From Castanea sativa (lineage: Eukaryota > Streptophyta > Magnoliopsida > Fagales > Fagaceae): a stretch of 64,000 nt of DNA. Location: contig NC_134021.1 in the NCBI RefSeq assembly GCF_040712315.1, positions 24,268,501 to 24,332,500 on the forward strand, written 5' to 3'. Below are positions 50,911 to 62,853 of this stretch, in pieces. Within the stretch, counting starts at the first letter, position 1, and each line of letters opens with the position of its first letter. A model generated the notes under the pieces. The model did no database searches. It had not been told where the DNA came from and saw only the letters and a program-made list of their open reading frames with translations. The position numbers were made by a program, and so were the translations under genes.

Positions 50911-52304
50911 TTTTTTTTTTGAGAAGCCAGATCACATGCCTGGACAATTTATTTCAAAACAAACTTAATGAACATCTCGCAACACTGAAGGGGCAATATT
51001 AGTTGGCAAGTCATTCAGCCAAACCTGGACCCCCAACATCTGACTTAAATTTCTTAGCGAGAGCATTAGCAATAGAATTACAGGTACAACTAATATGAAC
51101 GAATTCTACAATCTGAAAAACCACAGATTGCAACCTAATATCATCTAAGATGTTGCCAAAACTAGCCATCTCACCTGAACCTTGAAGAAGAGCATTTATG
51201 ATGACTGCAGAGTCTCCTTCAAACAAAACTCAAGTGAGGCCAATCTCTAGAGCAAATTGAACAACCTTCAAACAAGCTAAGGCTTCTAATTCCGCCACGA
51301 ATTGGGCCATAAGGATGGACAAGGATAGAGCGCCCACAGCCTCCCATCCATCGTTACGGATAATGACACCTATGCCTACCAAACTTGAAACACGAAACAC
51401 CGCTGCATCAAAGTTTACCTTATAGCAATAAGGTTCAGGAGGACGCCACTGCTGCATTGGAGGTGGACGGGGTGGAACAGGCTCCTCCGTTTGAGCTTGA
51501 AGAAACTCTTGCAGAAAACTCCCTGCTTTACTGCAGATGCTAGACACAAGAAGGGCAGGAAGGCCAAAAAGGATTGCATTACGCCTATTCCAAAGAAACC
51601 ACACAATGGTAACCAATATCTTTGCTCTAAACTCCTCTTGGCAAAACATAAATCTAGAAAGAAATTCATTGAAAGAACTAGGTTGTGACGGCATCGATTG
51701 GTGGAAACATTCCAGAGTAGACCACCCTCCCGAAATGACCCGACAAGACTAAACCGCATGAAGAGTATCTTCAGGAAGATCATTACACAGTGCACAACTC
51801 ATGTTTGGGACGATGTGACGCCGATGTAGGTTCACCATAGTTGGCAGAGTGTTGTTGCATATTCTCCACACAAAATGTTTTATTTTGTTGGGTACCCAAA
51901 GCTGCCAAATGCCCTTCCAAAATTTTTTCTAAGCTTCTGGGTTTGAGCTACCTGCATTAGAAGATGAATCACAGGAAACTAACATTTTATAGGCACTACT
52001 AGTAGTGAACATACCAGACGGCGTGTGTGCCCAAATAATACAATCAACAGTGCGTCAAATGCTCAAAGGAATACCCAAAATAATATCAGATTCATGTGGC
52101 AAAAATAGTTGCTGCACAACCTCAGTTTTCCACACCACTTTGTCTTGATCAATTAGGGAGCTAACTTTCGTATCAAGATCCAGTAGTGGAAGGGGCGAGA
52201 TGACTGAACAATTGGCACGTCTAGGCAGCCACCTATCCTCCTTAATTTGCACAGACTCCTCTGTCCCCATGCACTTAACCATCCATTTTTGGATAACATC
52301 CCTA
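50911..52304 (-). mobile_element. LINE 3' part (split by a MuDR-type MULE)
   Basis: From 52282 down the minus strand reads MGTEESVQIKEDRWLPRRAN, then a degraded Zn-binding region around 51800-51700, then an RNase H domain, and ends in an A tail at about 50911-50921. The 5' part of the same element lies at 57053-57405. Confidence 0.8.
51011..51694 (-). pseudogene. LINE-associated RNase H (RVT_3) domain
   Basis: The minus strand reads TIVWFLWNRRNAILFG, YKVNFDAAVFRVSSLVGIGV, AELEALACLKVVQFALEIGL, a TGA, then FEGDSAVIINALLQG and ISCTCNSIANALAKKF. Acidic positions in NFD, ELEA and GDS are kept. One stop splits the domain at 51229. Confidence 0.82.
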
Positions 52305-52400
52305 ATGGGGGAATGTGCAGATTAGTGGTGTGAGGGGCATCTATGTAGTAAGTCAGGCAACGTTTGAGAGAATAAAGGAAACTAACATCTCGAGTTTTTG
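52305..52400. repeat. Left inverted repeat of the MuDR-type MULE
   Basis: It includes GGAAACTAACATCTCGAGTT at about 52378-52397. It aligns end to end, with many differences in the outer half, with the left end of the 21075 element. Confidence 0.7.
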
Positions 52401-53394
52401 AAACTCGAGATCCACATTAAAACTTGAGTCTCAAAGACTCGCTTTGTGCTCGCTGAGGTGGACAAAAATGCCACCTAGATCTCGAGTCTTAAAAACTCGT
52501 TTTGCGCAAAATAAAAATCGAGTCTTTAAGCCTTGATTTTCTCAGGCAAAAAGTTCTTATCAACGCATAGAACTCGAGTATATAAGACTCGAGTTCCACT
52601 GGACAAAATAATAAAAACTCAGTACTCAGCTCGTATTATATAACACACACTCACAGAGAAACCCAAAAACAGAGCATCCTCAGTAGTCTCTCAGCCTCAC
52701 TAACTCTCACCCTCACTAACTCTCACTCACCCATAACTCTCACACCACATTGCCTCTCACTCTCACAAAACCATATTGTCCACTCTCACTGCTCTTCCCT
52801 CTCAGCAAATTCATATCTCAGGTAAGGGTTTACATAATTTGATTGTCATTGTAGTTGGGTATGTTGTCTATGGTTGTGGGTTAAAGAGTTTGACTATTTA
52901 TTTTGTAGATAGTTAACATAACTTAGTTAATTTACCAATATTGTGAATTATAGAACTTTTTTTTGTTAGTGTTAATTTTTTGAGTATTTATTTGCATAGT
53001 TTTTGTTATCAAAATTTTATTCATCATTTCTAGGCTTTTATTTTTATCATGATCTTACAAGTTTTTTTTACTTTATTTATCATTGTTTTGGGTATGAAAT
53101 GGGTAGTGAATGAATGTAATGAATGGGTATGTAATCATGCTCCTCTACCCACCTAGTTCTTTCAGAACCCTTTTAGGCATTATAGGTCACCACACAATGT
53201 AGTAATAGATAATTCCGTCTCTCCATCCACTAGGATTAGAAGGTTTACATCTTGGCCTTTAGATATTAATGGGCAATGGAGCACTCTATAATCTGGCTTG
53301 AATATGTTCAGCCTTAAGATCACATTACTTTTTTCCCCCACTTTACGACTATGTGATTTAACTAACATAGTACTTGACTTGAACAGGTTCACAA
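52401..53394 (+). other. Leader region of the MuDR-type MULE
   Basis: CTCGAGTYTTAAAAACTCG-like repeats (52390-52620) recur several times. A pyrimidine/CA-rich tract (CTCTCACTCTCACAAAACC-like) runs 52670-52800, and CAG|GTAAGG near 52820 could be a splice donor. No coding domain is seen. Confidence 0.5.
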
Positions 53395-55813
53395 TGCCTG
53401 AAATTGTTATAATCCTATGGTCCGTTTAAGAATGCAAATGCGAACAAGGGATTGCCATTTGAGGGGTTGGGTATAAAGACCTATTATACCCAAATTGATC
53501 GTAGGTTGAAGACCCTTGACGAATTGAAGATGTTTGTCATGGAAGAGTTGTGTGAGAATCCTGATGTGCACAACATACAAATTACTTATCGTATGCCAAA
53601 TGAAATCCTGAAGCACCGGATTAATTACAAGTATATGGCGATAGAAATAGACAAACATGTAAAGATCATGTTTGACAAGTTGGAGAGTATAGCTGAAGTA
53701 ACTAACATTGAGTTGTACATACAGTTGGAGCCGCGTGCAGTATAGGAAGAGGATATCTAACAAACAACCATAAGCTTACAGGTTACGATTTCGGATGCTC
53801 AATATGAGTATTCTACACATGTAGAGGATGATGATGTTCATGCTGATGGTGATGATGATGATGATGATGACGACGACGACTATATTGATGAGACTACTTC
53901 CGTTAACAATGATGATGACGATGATGATGACGACTATGTTGATGAGAATCTTGCCATTAATGGTGAAGATTTTGCCGATAAAGATGAGTATGAAGACATC
54001 ATTGACAGAAGGGACTTTCGAGACTTTGAGGACTTTGAGAGGGACATTGATGACGATGAGACATTGGACGGTAGTGAACCTGATGTAGACAATGTTATTA
54101 GTGTCCAAAACATTTCGAACACAATCCCTGCCTACGCACCTCCTGCGTTGTCATTCTCTGCAAATACTTGGAAAAATATGGTTGATCCTTCACATACTGA
54201 GATGCCATTTGTGTCTACTTGGAGAGAAGGGATGAATTTGTGCAAAGGGTTGACTTTTGCCAATAAAGTGGAGGTGAAGCGCGTATTAACAATTTGTGCC
54301 CTCAAGGAAAACAAACAGTTTAAAATCACTAGGTCGACGACGAAAAATCTTTGTGCGAAATGCGTGCATGAGTCATGCAAGTAGTATGTCTACGCAGTTA
54401 TGAAGCTCGATCTCCACGGACTATGGATGGTCACCGTGTATGTGGGTCCTTACACGTGTATACCGACTGGGGTGCGAAATGATGGTAGAATGATGAGTTG
54501 TAATTTTATTGCAGCAGAAATCCATAACAAGTTATGTGAGGATCACACTACTTAAACTAAGCATCTCAGATCTCTGATAGAGTCGAAATATAATGGCCAT
54601 AAGCCTTCTTACTACAAGGTATAGGATGCGAAACAAATGGCGATTGCGTTTATGTTTGGAGATTGGGAAGAGTCTTACCAAAGGCTGCAAAAGTTGCTAA
54701 TGGCATATATTAATCAGGACCCGACTACCTAGTTTTGCTATCGTGTCACACCCATCGATGAAGATCACACCGTATTGTTGCATTATGTGTTTTGGTCTTT
54801 CGGTCCATGCATATCAGGATTCAAACACTGTAAGCCGGTTATCAGTATTGATAGGACCCATCTATATGGTAAATATAATGGAAAGTTGTTGGTCGCAATG
54901 GCAACCGATGCTAACAACAAGGTATTCCCTCTCGCCTTTGCTATTATGGATTGTGAGTCAGGGTCCAGTTGGAGGTGGTTTTTACGGTGCCTTAGAGAAA
55001 CGATTGGCCACCTGATACCTGATGAAGGCATTTGCATAATTTCTGACCGACATCTTGGTATCAAAAACGCCATTGCAAACTGGCCTAGAAGGGATGATGG
55101 AAAAACATGGATATTTCATAGATATTGCCTTCGACATGTTGCTAGTAACTTCAACACCCATTTTCAGAACTTGACTCTAAAGTCAGCGGCATTGAAAACG
55201 GGATATGCTAGTCAGGTAGTTAAATTTGATACCATAATGGAGTCCATTAAGCAGGTGGAAATTGAGGCCATTAGGAAGAAGAAGAAGGTGACGGGGAGGG
55301 ATGGTAAGGAAAAGAATCAAGATTATCTTCCATACACATACCTAATGAGCGAGTCTGTGGATATGTGGACCCAGTCACACGATGGTGGGAGACGTTTTGG
55401 GGGAAATGACAACCAATATATCAGAGTGCTTCAATGATGTACTAAAAGGTGCACGGGACCTTCCTATTGCCGCGTTAGTTGAGTTCACTTGGAACAAACT
55501 TGTTCAATATTTCCACGACCGGCACAAAGAATACCATTATGAGTTGTCAGAGGGTAAGAAATGGAGTGAATATGCCTTATCCACGTGGGATGAAAATAAG
55601 CATAAATCTGAGAAACACTATCTCAAGCCATTTAACAAAGGTGGCAACATGCATATCAAAATTTTATCACCATTCAATCATGGAAACAAGGAACAATATT
55701 CAAAGCTGAATCAGATAACATTGCTCACTAAAATTTCTGACATACTGGGATGCGAATTATCTGAGCTCCACCAAAGCATGAGGAGGACTCACTATGTAGT
55801 CCTTGCAATATAA
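53395..55813 (+). pseudogene. MuDR-type transposase, broken
   Basis: An N-terminal segment (53452-53745) is followed by a long Asp tract coded by GATGAC repeats (53826-53945). The MuDR DNA-binding region reads WREGMNLCKGLTFANKVEVK and CAKCVHESCK. The MULE DDE core has D1 in VISIDRTHLYGKYNGKLLVA (about 54838) and D2 in GICIISDRHLGIKNAIANW (about 55030), then the FHRYCLRHVASNF block. After 55400 the frame shifts to TTNISECFNDVLKGARDLPI, which continues the core. Stops occur at about 53743, 54382, 54555, 54624 and 54730. No SWIM finger was recognised. Confidence 0.87.
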
Positions 55814-55873
55814 AAAATTCACTTATCAAAAAAGTAGTCCTTGCAATATAAAAAATTCACTTATCAAAAAAAA
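55796..55873. repeat. 38-bp tandem duplication at the transposase 3' end
   Basis: GTAGTCCTTGCAATATAAAA and then TTCACTTATC plus an A run occur twice in a row (55796 and 55834). The A-tailed end looks like the LINE tails elsewhere here. Confidence 0.8.
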
Positions 55874-56954
55874 GATATCTCACCATTTCAAAGCCATAAC
55901 TTCCATCTATAAGAAGCTAGCCATCACCTACACCAGTAATACTGCTGTAAGTCACAATTAAGTACAAAACATGTGGAGAATCTAGGATATAGAAATATAT
56001 CACAATTAAGATCAAATATAAATCTCTAGCAATACCTCTTTAACAAACCTCTTTTTCAAGGTTCACCAATTTTGGGTTTTTTTAACCCTCGTGTAATGTT
56101 TGGGCGGGGGAGGAGGCTGCGGGGCATCATCCTTAGGCTCATCATCCAATAGCCTAATAGTTTTGGTCAAAATTGTGTAAGATCAATTCCCAAGCTCTGC
56201 ACAGTTTGAATTAATCCACACCCAATAAGCTTAGTAAACAATATTTCAGCAAAGTATTTGCCTCAAAAGTGAATCAAAGTTCCAAAATGCCATCTTTGAA
56301 TCAAATCCAAAAATGGGTACTTAGGTTTCCTTGAAATACCACATTTAAATTTTCTTTTTTTTTCAATTCTAACAATCACATAAAAACTAATGTCATTGCC
56401 AAAACATAACCATATTCTCTAAACACCAATAAAAAAAACACAAAAAAAAAAACCCGAAAAGATCCGAAATTGAAAAACGAAAAACCCTAATCACATCATG
56501 AAATTCCAAAATCTAAAATTGGAGAAAGAGAGAGAGAGAGACAGAGGAATCTAAGAAGCAAAAACGACAAAGTATTGAGAAGAAAGAGAGAGTACCTTCG
56601 GCACGGTGGGCTACGAACGGCGTTGACAATGGGCTACGATTGCTCGAGAGTGACTACCTTCGTGACAGTGGGCTACGATTTTGCTTCAGCACTGGGCTAC
56701 GATTGCTTGAGAGTGAATGAGTGAGTGAGTGAGTTTGAGAGGGCAGAGCGAAAGGGTGTTCGAGTGCTGTGGATTTGAACTTAGAGGATTTTGTAATAAG
56801 CCGTTTGAAAGTGCTATGGATTTGTTTTTATCCTACAGATTTCAAGTCTTATAAACTCAATTTCTACGTGGCTCCACGTGGCAATTTTGTCCAGCTAAGG
56901 GTAGCAAAAACCACTGAACTCGAGCTTTAGAAACTCGAGTTCTAATTAAATCTC
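55874..56954. other. 3' region of the MuDR-type MULE
   Basis: No domain was recognised. On the minus strand 56580-56720 has repeated CGTAGCCCA strings, two of them followed by possible donors AAG|GTA, after a (TCAC)n-like stretch. This could be the start region of a second, minus-strand transcript. Confidence 0.4.
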
Positions 56955-57052
56955 ACGTTTTTAAAATTCGAGATGCTAGTTTTACACATTCTTTCAAACC
57001 CGAGTAACTAACGAAATTATTAGAATATTATTGTTATTTGGAAAGGGTGTTC
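56955..57052. repeat. Right inverted repeat of the MuDR-type MULE
   Basis: The inverse strand reads CCAAATAACAATAATATTC, then TTTCGTTAGTTACTC, then AACTAGCATCTCGAA. The middle string is shared with both ends of the element at 21075-21804. Confidence 0.75.
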
Positions 57053-57405
57053 CATCCCTAGCACTGATTATGCTTTTCCATGCGTAAGACCCCGAGATTG
57101 AATCTTGTGCTTCTAGAATGGAGCACTCCAGAAAGAATCGAGCCTTAAAAAACCGATGGCATAGAGAATCAGGATTACTAATCAATCGCCACACATGTTT
57201 AGCCAATAAAGCATCATTAAATTTTTCAATTTCTTTAAACCCCATCCCACCAATTTCTTTAGCTTCACATAAGTGCTCCCATTTTACCCAATAAGTTTTC
57301 CAGTGCTCTCCACTATACCCCCACCAAAATTTACAAATCAAGACTTCCAACTCCTTAACAAGCCCCTTAGAGAGTTTAAAGCAACTCATAGTATATGTCG
57401 GTATC
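57053..57405 (-). mobile_element. LINE 5' part (split by a MuDR-type MULE)
   Basis: The minus strand reads AIPTYTMSCFKLSKGLVKEL, then WVKWEHLCEAKEIGGMGFKE and SGSYAWKSIISARDG, ending at the MULE. This is the region just after the reverse transcriptase in plant LINE ORF2. Upstream LINE sequence is absent, so the element is 5'-truncated near 57.4 kb. Confidence 0.82.
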
Positions 57406-57416
57406 GCCTGATATCA

Positions 57417-57914
57417 AGGTTGTCAAAATCGGGATCTTATGTAGGATCGTGGGAGGTAGGTTGGATTGTAGATTGTAAGATCCTACATTATTTGCGAAAA
57501 AAAACAAAAAATACACATTGGTATGTTAAATAATCACATAAATTATACATTCATTGATATAATTATCATACATCACAACATCCATTTGTAAGCATCCTTT
57601 AAAGAGGCAAAAACTCTCAAAATGTGACACTTTATTGGGATATTTTTTTACTTGGGTCCAACTGACACTCTTTTTTCATTAAAGTGGAAAACCTTGGTCT
57701 ATTGGAATTTTTTTTTTTCATTTAAGTCCAACTAAGCCTTTTGTCAAGTTAAAGAATATTACAAGAAACTAAGGTCGTTTAGGATCATCAGAATTGTACG
57801 ATCCTACTGATCCTAAATGATAGCAAAGATCCTTGAAAGATCTGGATCATTTTGGGCAGGTGGGATCGTAAAATCATAGGATCATAGGATCCATATTAGG
57901 ATTTTGACAACCAT
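57417..57914. mobile_element. Non-autonomous MULE-like element, short copy
   Basis: Ends are AGGTTGTCAAAATC and GATTTTGACAACCAT. A perfect 11-bp duplication GCCTGATATCA flanks it (57406-57416 and 57915-57925). GGATCGTA/GATCCTACTGATCC motifs near both ends match the copy at 1938-3056, which is twice as long. No transposase is present. Confidence 0.85.
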
Positions 57915-57925
57915 GCCTGATATCA

Positions 57926-58614
57926 TAAATTGTAAGAAACTGTAAATACACTATAAATATCATAAATTTTAACTATTTAATGATCAAATTTTCATATATA
58001 GTCACAAACTTTATAAAATCACTGCACACTATATGTAAGTTAGACAAGATAAGTTCTGCAAAATAACAAAGAACATAATAATCTATACTCAAAGTTATCA
58101 TGATAGATGTCCACTTTCATGAGAAGCTTAAATTTGAAAAACCAATCATGATCTCCACAAAAACATTTGGCCAATGCCAAATGCAAAAGGAATAATTTTC
58201 CGAAGATAGTTGTCTATATCCAAAAACTATCCCATATTAAAGTCCCCCAGCCAAAATGATGGTAAAAGCTATTTCAATTATAGGCTTTAATACTATATGC
58301 TATGACCCATACATGAGATACATGGCACAAAACTTAACATTATTCCATACCTCTTAAAAGTTAATAATAAAATAAAAATATAAGTTAAAATAGTTTCTCA
58401 TAGGCATTGTATAGGTATCAACCAAGTAGGATGCATATTTTAAATAAATTAAAAAAAGACCAAAATGGTGGCGGTGTCTGCTTGTTTTATTATTTATCCA
58501 AAAAAACAAAATAGAATTTGATATGATATGTGAACAAATAAATTGTAGTAGAATTTGGATTATAATCAAATTAGAAATTTTATCAATTTAGAAATTATAG
58601 GAGAAGAAGATAAG

Positions 58615-58668
<54 letters not shown>

Positions 58669-59040
58669 AACAAAATTTTTGCAATTTAGTGAAGCCACTT
58701 GGCGTAACTACGGTATCTAAACCAAACTTTTATTATATAATATATGATATGATATGATTTAACCTCATCTTTACCAAAATCATTAATCAATTGGACAAAT
58801 TAAAGGTGGTCTTGCTAGGTCGTGGAGATTTTCAAAGTTCAAGAGGTTTGCAACTTTGAAGGAAAAATAAAAAAACATGATAATGAAATATTAAAGAACT
58901 ATAAATTTTTTTTATAGAGTAGTGATAAATGATGGGATGTGGGGTTTTCGTATTTTAAAAGTAGATAGTTAAAATAGAAAGAAATAATAGTATTTTTATA
59001 TATATAAAAATGGCTAAATTTTACATGTCTGAATGTATAT
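57926..59040. other. A+T-rich intergenic stretch with an (AT)n microsatellite
   Basis: An (AT)n run of about 49 bp lies at 58619-58667. No coding region or element border was recognised. Confidence 0.6.
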
Positions 59041-59043
59041 GCT

Positions 59044-60298
59044 GTAAGTGCACAATTGCGCCTGGACCCAAAAACACACGTGGGCACAGGCCCAATGAGC
59101 CTTAAACAATGAAATTTGTAGAGTGTGGGCTCGCAATCTAGTTTAGTGATATTCGAAACTTGATGAACAGGCTAGAATATTACAGTATTTGCAAATAATA
59201 GACAAACGGGGCAAAATGAACCTCCTCGGACGTAAGCCGAGGACAACTTATATATTATTTCTCTTTCTTCTCTCAAAGATTACAGTTCTTAATATTTGTC
59301 TCACCACCTTCTTTTCTTTACTCTCTTCCCTCCTTAAATACTTCTTCTTTTGCCCTCTTCATCCACGTGTAAAGCAAATCACCCTATTAGACACATGTCC
59401 CATCCACCACCCTCTAGAAGTTTTCAAATAATAGCAAGAAGGCTGACTTCTACTATTCAGGGGTCATTTCCCCATTAATGCGGCCAGGGAGGTAGGTGTA
59501 GGATCTTTAATGTGGAGGGGTAGCCTTTTTCTGAGATATTTCTCTCACACCGTTGCGTTCGGAGGGTGCTTAAATCCCCCTCTTAACCAACGGTTTTTCC
59601 AGAATTCTGCCTTGATCTTTTTAGCGAATCCCAGGGTCATCGTGGGTCTATCCGAGGAGAGATTCGTCCTCAGACGAATCCTCGGACTCTCGATTCATGG
59701 GCCGACCTGCAGTTCTAAGGGGCTTTTCGTTCAAAACAAACTAGTGCCCATTAATAAAGCCCAATGCCCAAATACTTACTTAGGTCCTTTTAGTTCCCAC
59801 AATAGCCCCTCAAAACTTTATTTTTCCTCATCCGAGGAGAAAAATAGGGTTTTGATCCAACCAGAGCTCCCTTCACACGTTTCGTACATCACCATACGTG
59901 TGGGGGTCGTTTCATTCCTAGAAAATGCCGTTTGGCGCTTCGATTTCCAGAACGCGCGCATTTATGACCGCAAGTTACACCCTGTCTCCACGTTCAACGG
60001 TGAGATGAATATCCAACGGTCCTTGTCACCTCCTGAAAATTTGGGCTGGACACATCCAATTTCGAGGCCGCCTCCTGCATGTCATAACGCTTGAAAATCT
60101 GCGCCTTCATTCATTTCTTCAGAATTCTATCACATCAGAGCATCAGTCATCATCTTTTCTCTCCAGAAACCCGTGGAAACTAGCATAACTACAAACTCGT
60201 AAGTCCTTACTTTCTCTACTTTTTTCTCCTCGGATTCTGTCCTCGGCTTCCTTCTTAACCACATTCCTCCTTAAAGCTTGCCCTTTCCTTTCTCTTAG
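59044..60298 (+). repeat. Leader or LTR candidate
   Basis: It starts TGTAAGTGCACAATTGC. A TATA-like ACTTATATATTA lies near 59246. It is G+C-richer than its surroundings and contains CCTCGGACGTAAGCCGAGGA at 59224-59243, an interrupted palindrome. A reading frame at 59510-60094 has no recognisable domain and is probably chance. The end of a possible LTR could not be fixed. Confidence 0.4.
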
Positions 60299-60800
60299 AT
60301 GGGTAGATTTAAGTGTTTAGTTGATACCGCCGCTGGGATGGAAGGCTTTAGGGCCAAATACCATATTCCCAGTGACGTGGGTTTGAAATATTGTCCGACG
60401 GAAGCCGTAGGTGATTCTAGGAAGACGGGAGAGGTCATTATCCCCATGATTGCCTTCATAGAAGGTGGGATGACCCTCCCTATGAGAAGCGTAACTAGGG
60501 AATACCTTCGCAACCACAGGTTGTGCCCAGACCAGTGCGCATCCAATGTATTTAGGGTCTTAGGAAGTGTCGACGCTTTAAATGAGCAGATGGGCTTGAA
60601 CCTCACTGGGCATGATGTTGTCTTCATGTACGAGTGCCACAAACTTAGAAACGTAGGTTATTACATTAAATCCCGGTCTAGTGTAGTTAGGTTAATTTCT
60701 TGTCTGCCAAAGTCTAATAAAGGCATGAAGGACGACTACCTCATCGCCTCAGGCAACTGGCACGACGACCCTCACTGCCCAGTCGTATGGGGAGACCCAG
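60299..60800 (+). pseudogene. Gag-like gene exon 1
   Basis: The exon gives 167 codons from ATG with no internal stop. CTTTCTCTTAG stands right before the ATG, so an upstream leader intron is possible. Confidence 0.6.
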
Positions 60801-60950
60801 GTGTGGCTCTTTAGGAGTTAATTTCTCTACCCCGAACTTTAATCTCAAAATCTTCTAATATTTATTTCCTTTTACACATTGTGCATTTCGATTTCTCATA
60901 TGCATTGCAGATCTGACCATACTTGGCTTCTTTGGTATTCTTTCTTGTAG

Positions 60951-61957
60951 ATAAACAACTCGTGCACCCCCGTCTGAGCCACTGCAACGTTGCCGACCTA
61001 AACCGCGTACTGCGCTCAGAAGTGTTCGTGAGTGAAGACCTGCAACTTAGAGTGGCTCACCTAATACTAGGGTACGACCCAATATCCTCGGATTTCTAGG
61101 AGATAGAGAATGCGATTATCGCGGGGGATAGGAGGCACAAGAGAATAAACGTAGCAAGACCGCACTTTCTTGCTGACCACGACATCCCCGACGACCTCAA
61201 CACCATCCTATACACGTGACCCATCACGGCGATCCCTCTCTCGACGCACTCTCAAGCAACTGCTGTTTCGGAGGAGCAAGTATCCTCTTCGCACACGTTG
61301 GATGACGAGATAGACCAGTTTCAGCTCGAGGACGTCGAAAGACCCCGAGGAAACCAGTTTATCGTGCTCTCTGACAAGGAAGAAAAGCCCGCCGAGGCCT
61401 CCGGAGTTGCAGGTTTAATAGTTGCCCATCCCGACGACGATTCCGAGGAGGAGGATATGGACGTGCTCCAAGGCCTTTTGACCAAGAGATGCGAGAAAGT
61501 TGCCCAAAAAAGAGCGGGAGGGTCCCAAGCTCCTCCGTCCTTGCCACCACCCCCACCTCCAGCCGATCCTAAACCTCCAGTTGGGGAGCCCAAGAAGAAA
61601 AGGAAGGGGGAGGCCGAAGAGGCTGGTGGCGAAAAGCAGAAGAAGCCAAGACAGCAGCCACAACAAACTCAGCAGCAAAAACTGGACAAGGGCAAGGGAC
61701 GTGCTCGTTCAGTTGAAAGTGGGGAAATCAGGGATATGGCCGAAGTGCGCCGAGCACTGGGTACCTGGTCTCCTGATTTGAGATTGGACGGAGCACCAAT
61801 CTCTTGCCAGTCCAGCATTAGGGCATTACAACAAGGCCACACCCACCACCTGGCCGAGGCGTTGGAACGTCCCCTTCTGCTGCCCAATGATATGGATGCC
61901 TTGGAAAAAATGAGCCAGCCTCAGCTGTTCCTTTCTTTAAAAAGGGAATTGGCCCTG
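60951..61957 (+). pseudogene. Gag-like gene exon 2
   Basis: It reads KQLVHPRLSHCNVADLNRVL, VAHLILGYDPISSDF, stop, then ADHDIPDDLNTILYT, stop, then the acidic linker and QPQLFLSLKRELAL. Each stop stands where a Trp codon would fit, one base away (TGG to TAG or TGA). Confidence 0.6.
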
Positions 61958-62046
61958 GTAAGTTTCACTTATGAATATTTCATTTTCATAATATCGGATC
62001 ATTAGTAAGTATTTCCTGCATCTAACTCTCTGATACTTTGTCACAG

Positions 62047-62853
62047 GCCATTCAAGAGGTCTAAACTGCCAAGAAATTCATGGAGGATTCTCGGAAGAGG
62101 GCCAGAATGGAGCAGGAGATTCGTCTGGAGACTGAAAAGTCCTTAGGCCAGGCCCTAGCAGAAAACGAGAGACTCTCCTATCAGTTGGCCAACTTAAGAA
62201 GAGAAAGAGACGGGGCTGAGGCCATTCTGAGAACAATGAGGACTCAAGTGGAGGGGCAGCGCAAGCTTCTTCATCAAAAGGATGATAAGCTCTCCCAAGC
62301 CCAGAAGGAACGCTCGGACTTGGAGAAGGAGCTTGCGCGAATGAAGGAGGAAGCTCGTACCTTCGAGCATTCTCTAGAGGCCGCGAAGCAGGCAAGTTAC
62401 AAGGAAGGGGTAGCTGCAACGGAAGACCAGCTGACAGAGGCTTTCGCGGCCGTGTGCCGAAAGTACTGTCAGCAGGTCTGGGGGGAAGCCCTAAATGTAG
62501 CAGGGGTTCCTTCAGCCTCCGAGCTGAGGAAGTCTGAGAACATTTGGCTTCCCCTAGACATACAGGAGATAGAAGAGGCTCCTGCTGCTGCTCCTGCCCC
62601 TGAGGCAGCTCCTCCTGCTCTTCCTCTTGTGATCCTAGAGCTCATTCCGGATCCTACAGAACCTTCAAGTTCTAATAAAGAGAAGGAAGGGAGTGAGGGT
62701 GCCGAGAAGGTCCTAAGCCAAAGTGTGGAGCTTATCATCCCTCCAACCACTACAACAGACAAAGGAAAACAAGTTTTGTCTTCCTTTAAGCTGGAATTAA
62801 AAGACACTGAGGCTACCAGCACTTCTCAGCAAGACCCTCCTCCGAAAGCTTAG
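62047..62853 (+). pseudogene. Gag-like gene exon 3 with coiled coil
   Basis: AIQEV is followed by TAA, then TAKKFMEDSRKRARMEQEIR. A heptad-rich coiled coil runs to about 62400, followed by a Pro/Ala-rich tail. Stop TAG at 62851-62853. Confidence 0.65.

Larger units (their letters stand above)
52305..57052 (+). mobile_element. MuDR-type MULE inserted in a LINE
   Basis: The 8-bp repeat CATCCCTA flanks it (52297-52304 and 57053-57060). Removing the element restores the LINE string SARDVIQKW across the gap, which supports the borders. The inverted ends share the inner block ACTARCATCTCGARTTTT with the element at 21075-21804. The plus strand carries MuDR-like transposase pieces. The outer 40 bases of the left end are poorly conserved. 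Confidence 0.88.
60299..62853 (+). pseudogene. Gag-like / plant transposon-associated protein gene, three exons, three nonsense codons
   Basis: Exons are 60299-60800, 60951-61957 and 62047-62853. Junctions are CCAG|GTGTGG with CTTGTAG|ATAAAC, and CCCTG|GTAAGT with GTCACAG|GCCATT. Exon 1 (MGRFKCLVDTAAGMEGFRAK) resembles the 'putative gypsy-type transposon' domain: KSRSSVVRLISCLPKSNKG, GNWHDDPHCPVVWG. Exon 2 holds an acidic, Pro-rich and Lys-rich linker. Exon 3 has a coiled coil of about 110 residues (RMEQEIRLETEKSLGQALAE) and a Pro/Ala tail ending QDPPPKA. In-frame stops are TAG near 61097, TGA near 61217 and TAA near 62061. A first exon without introns running to TAG at 60812 is the alternative. 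Confidence 0.65.

Noticed and set aside
59510..60094. 194-codon open frame in the leader of the right-hand retroelement
   Set aside because: No domain or compositional signal is seen, and it lies in the LTR-like leader region, so chance is the simpler explanation.
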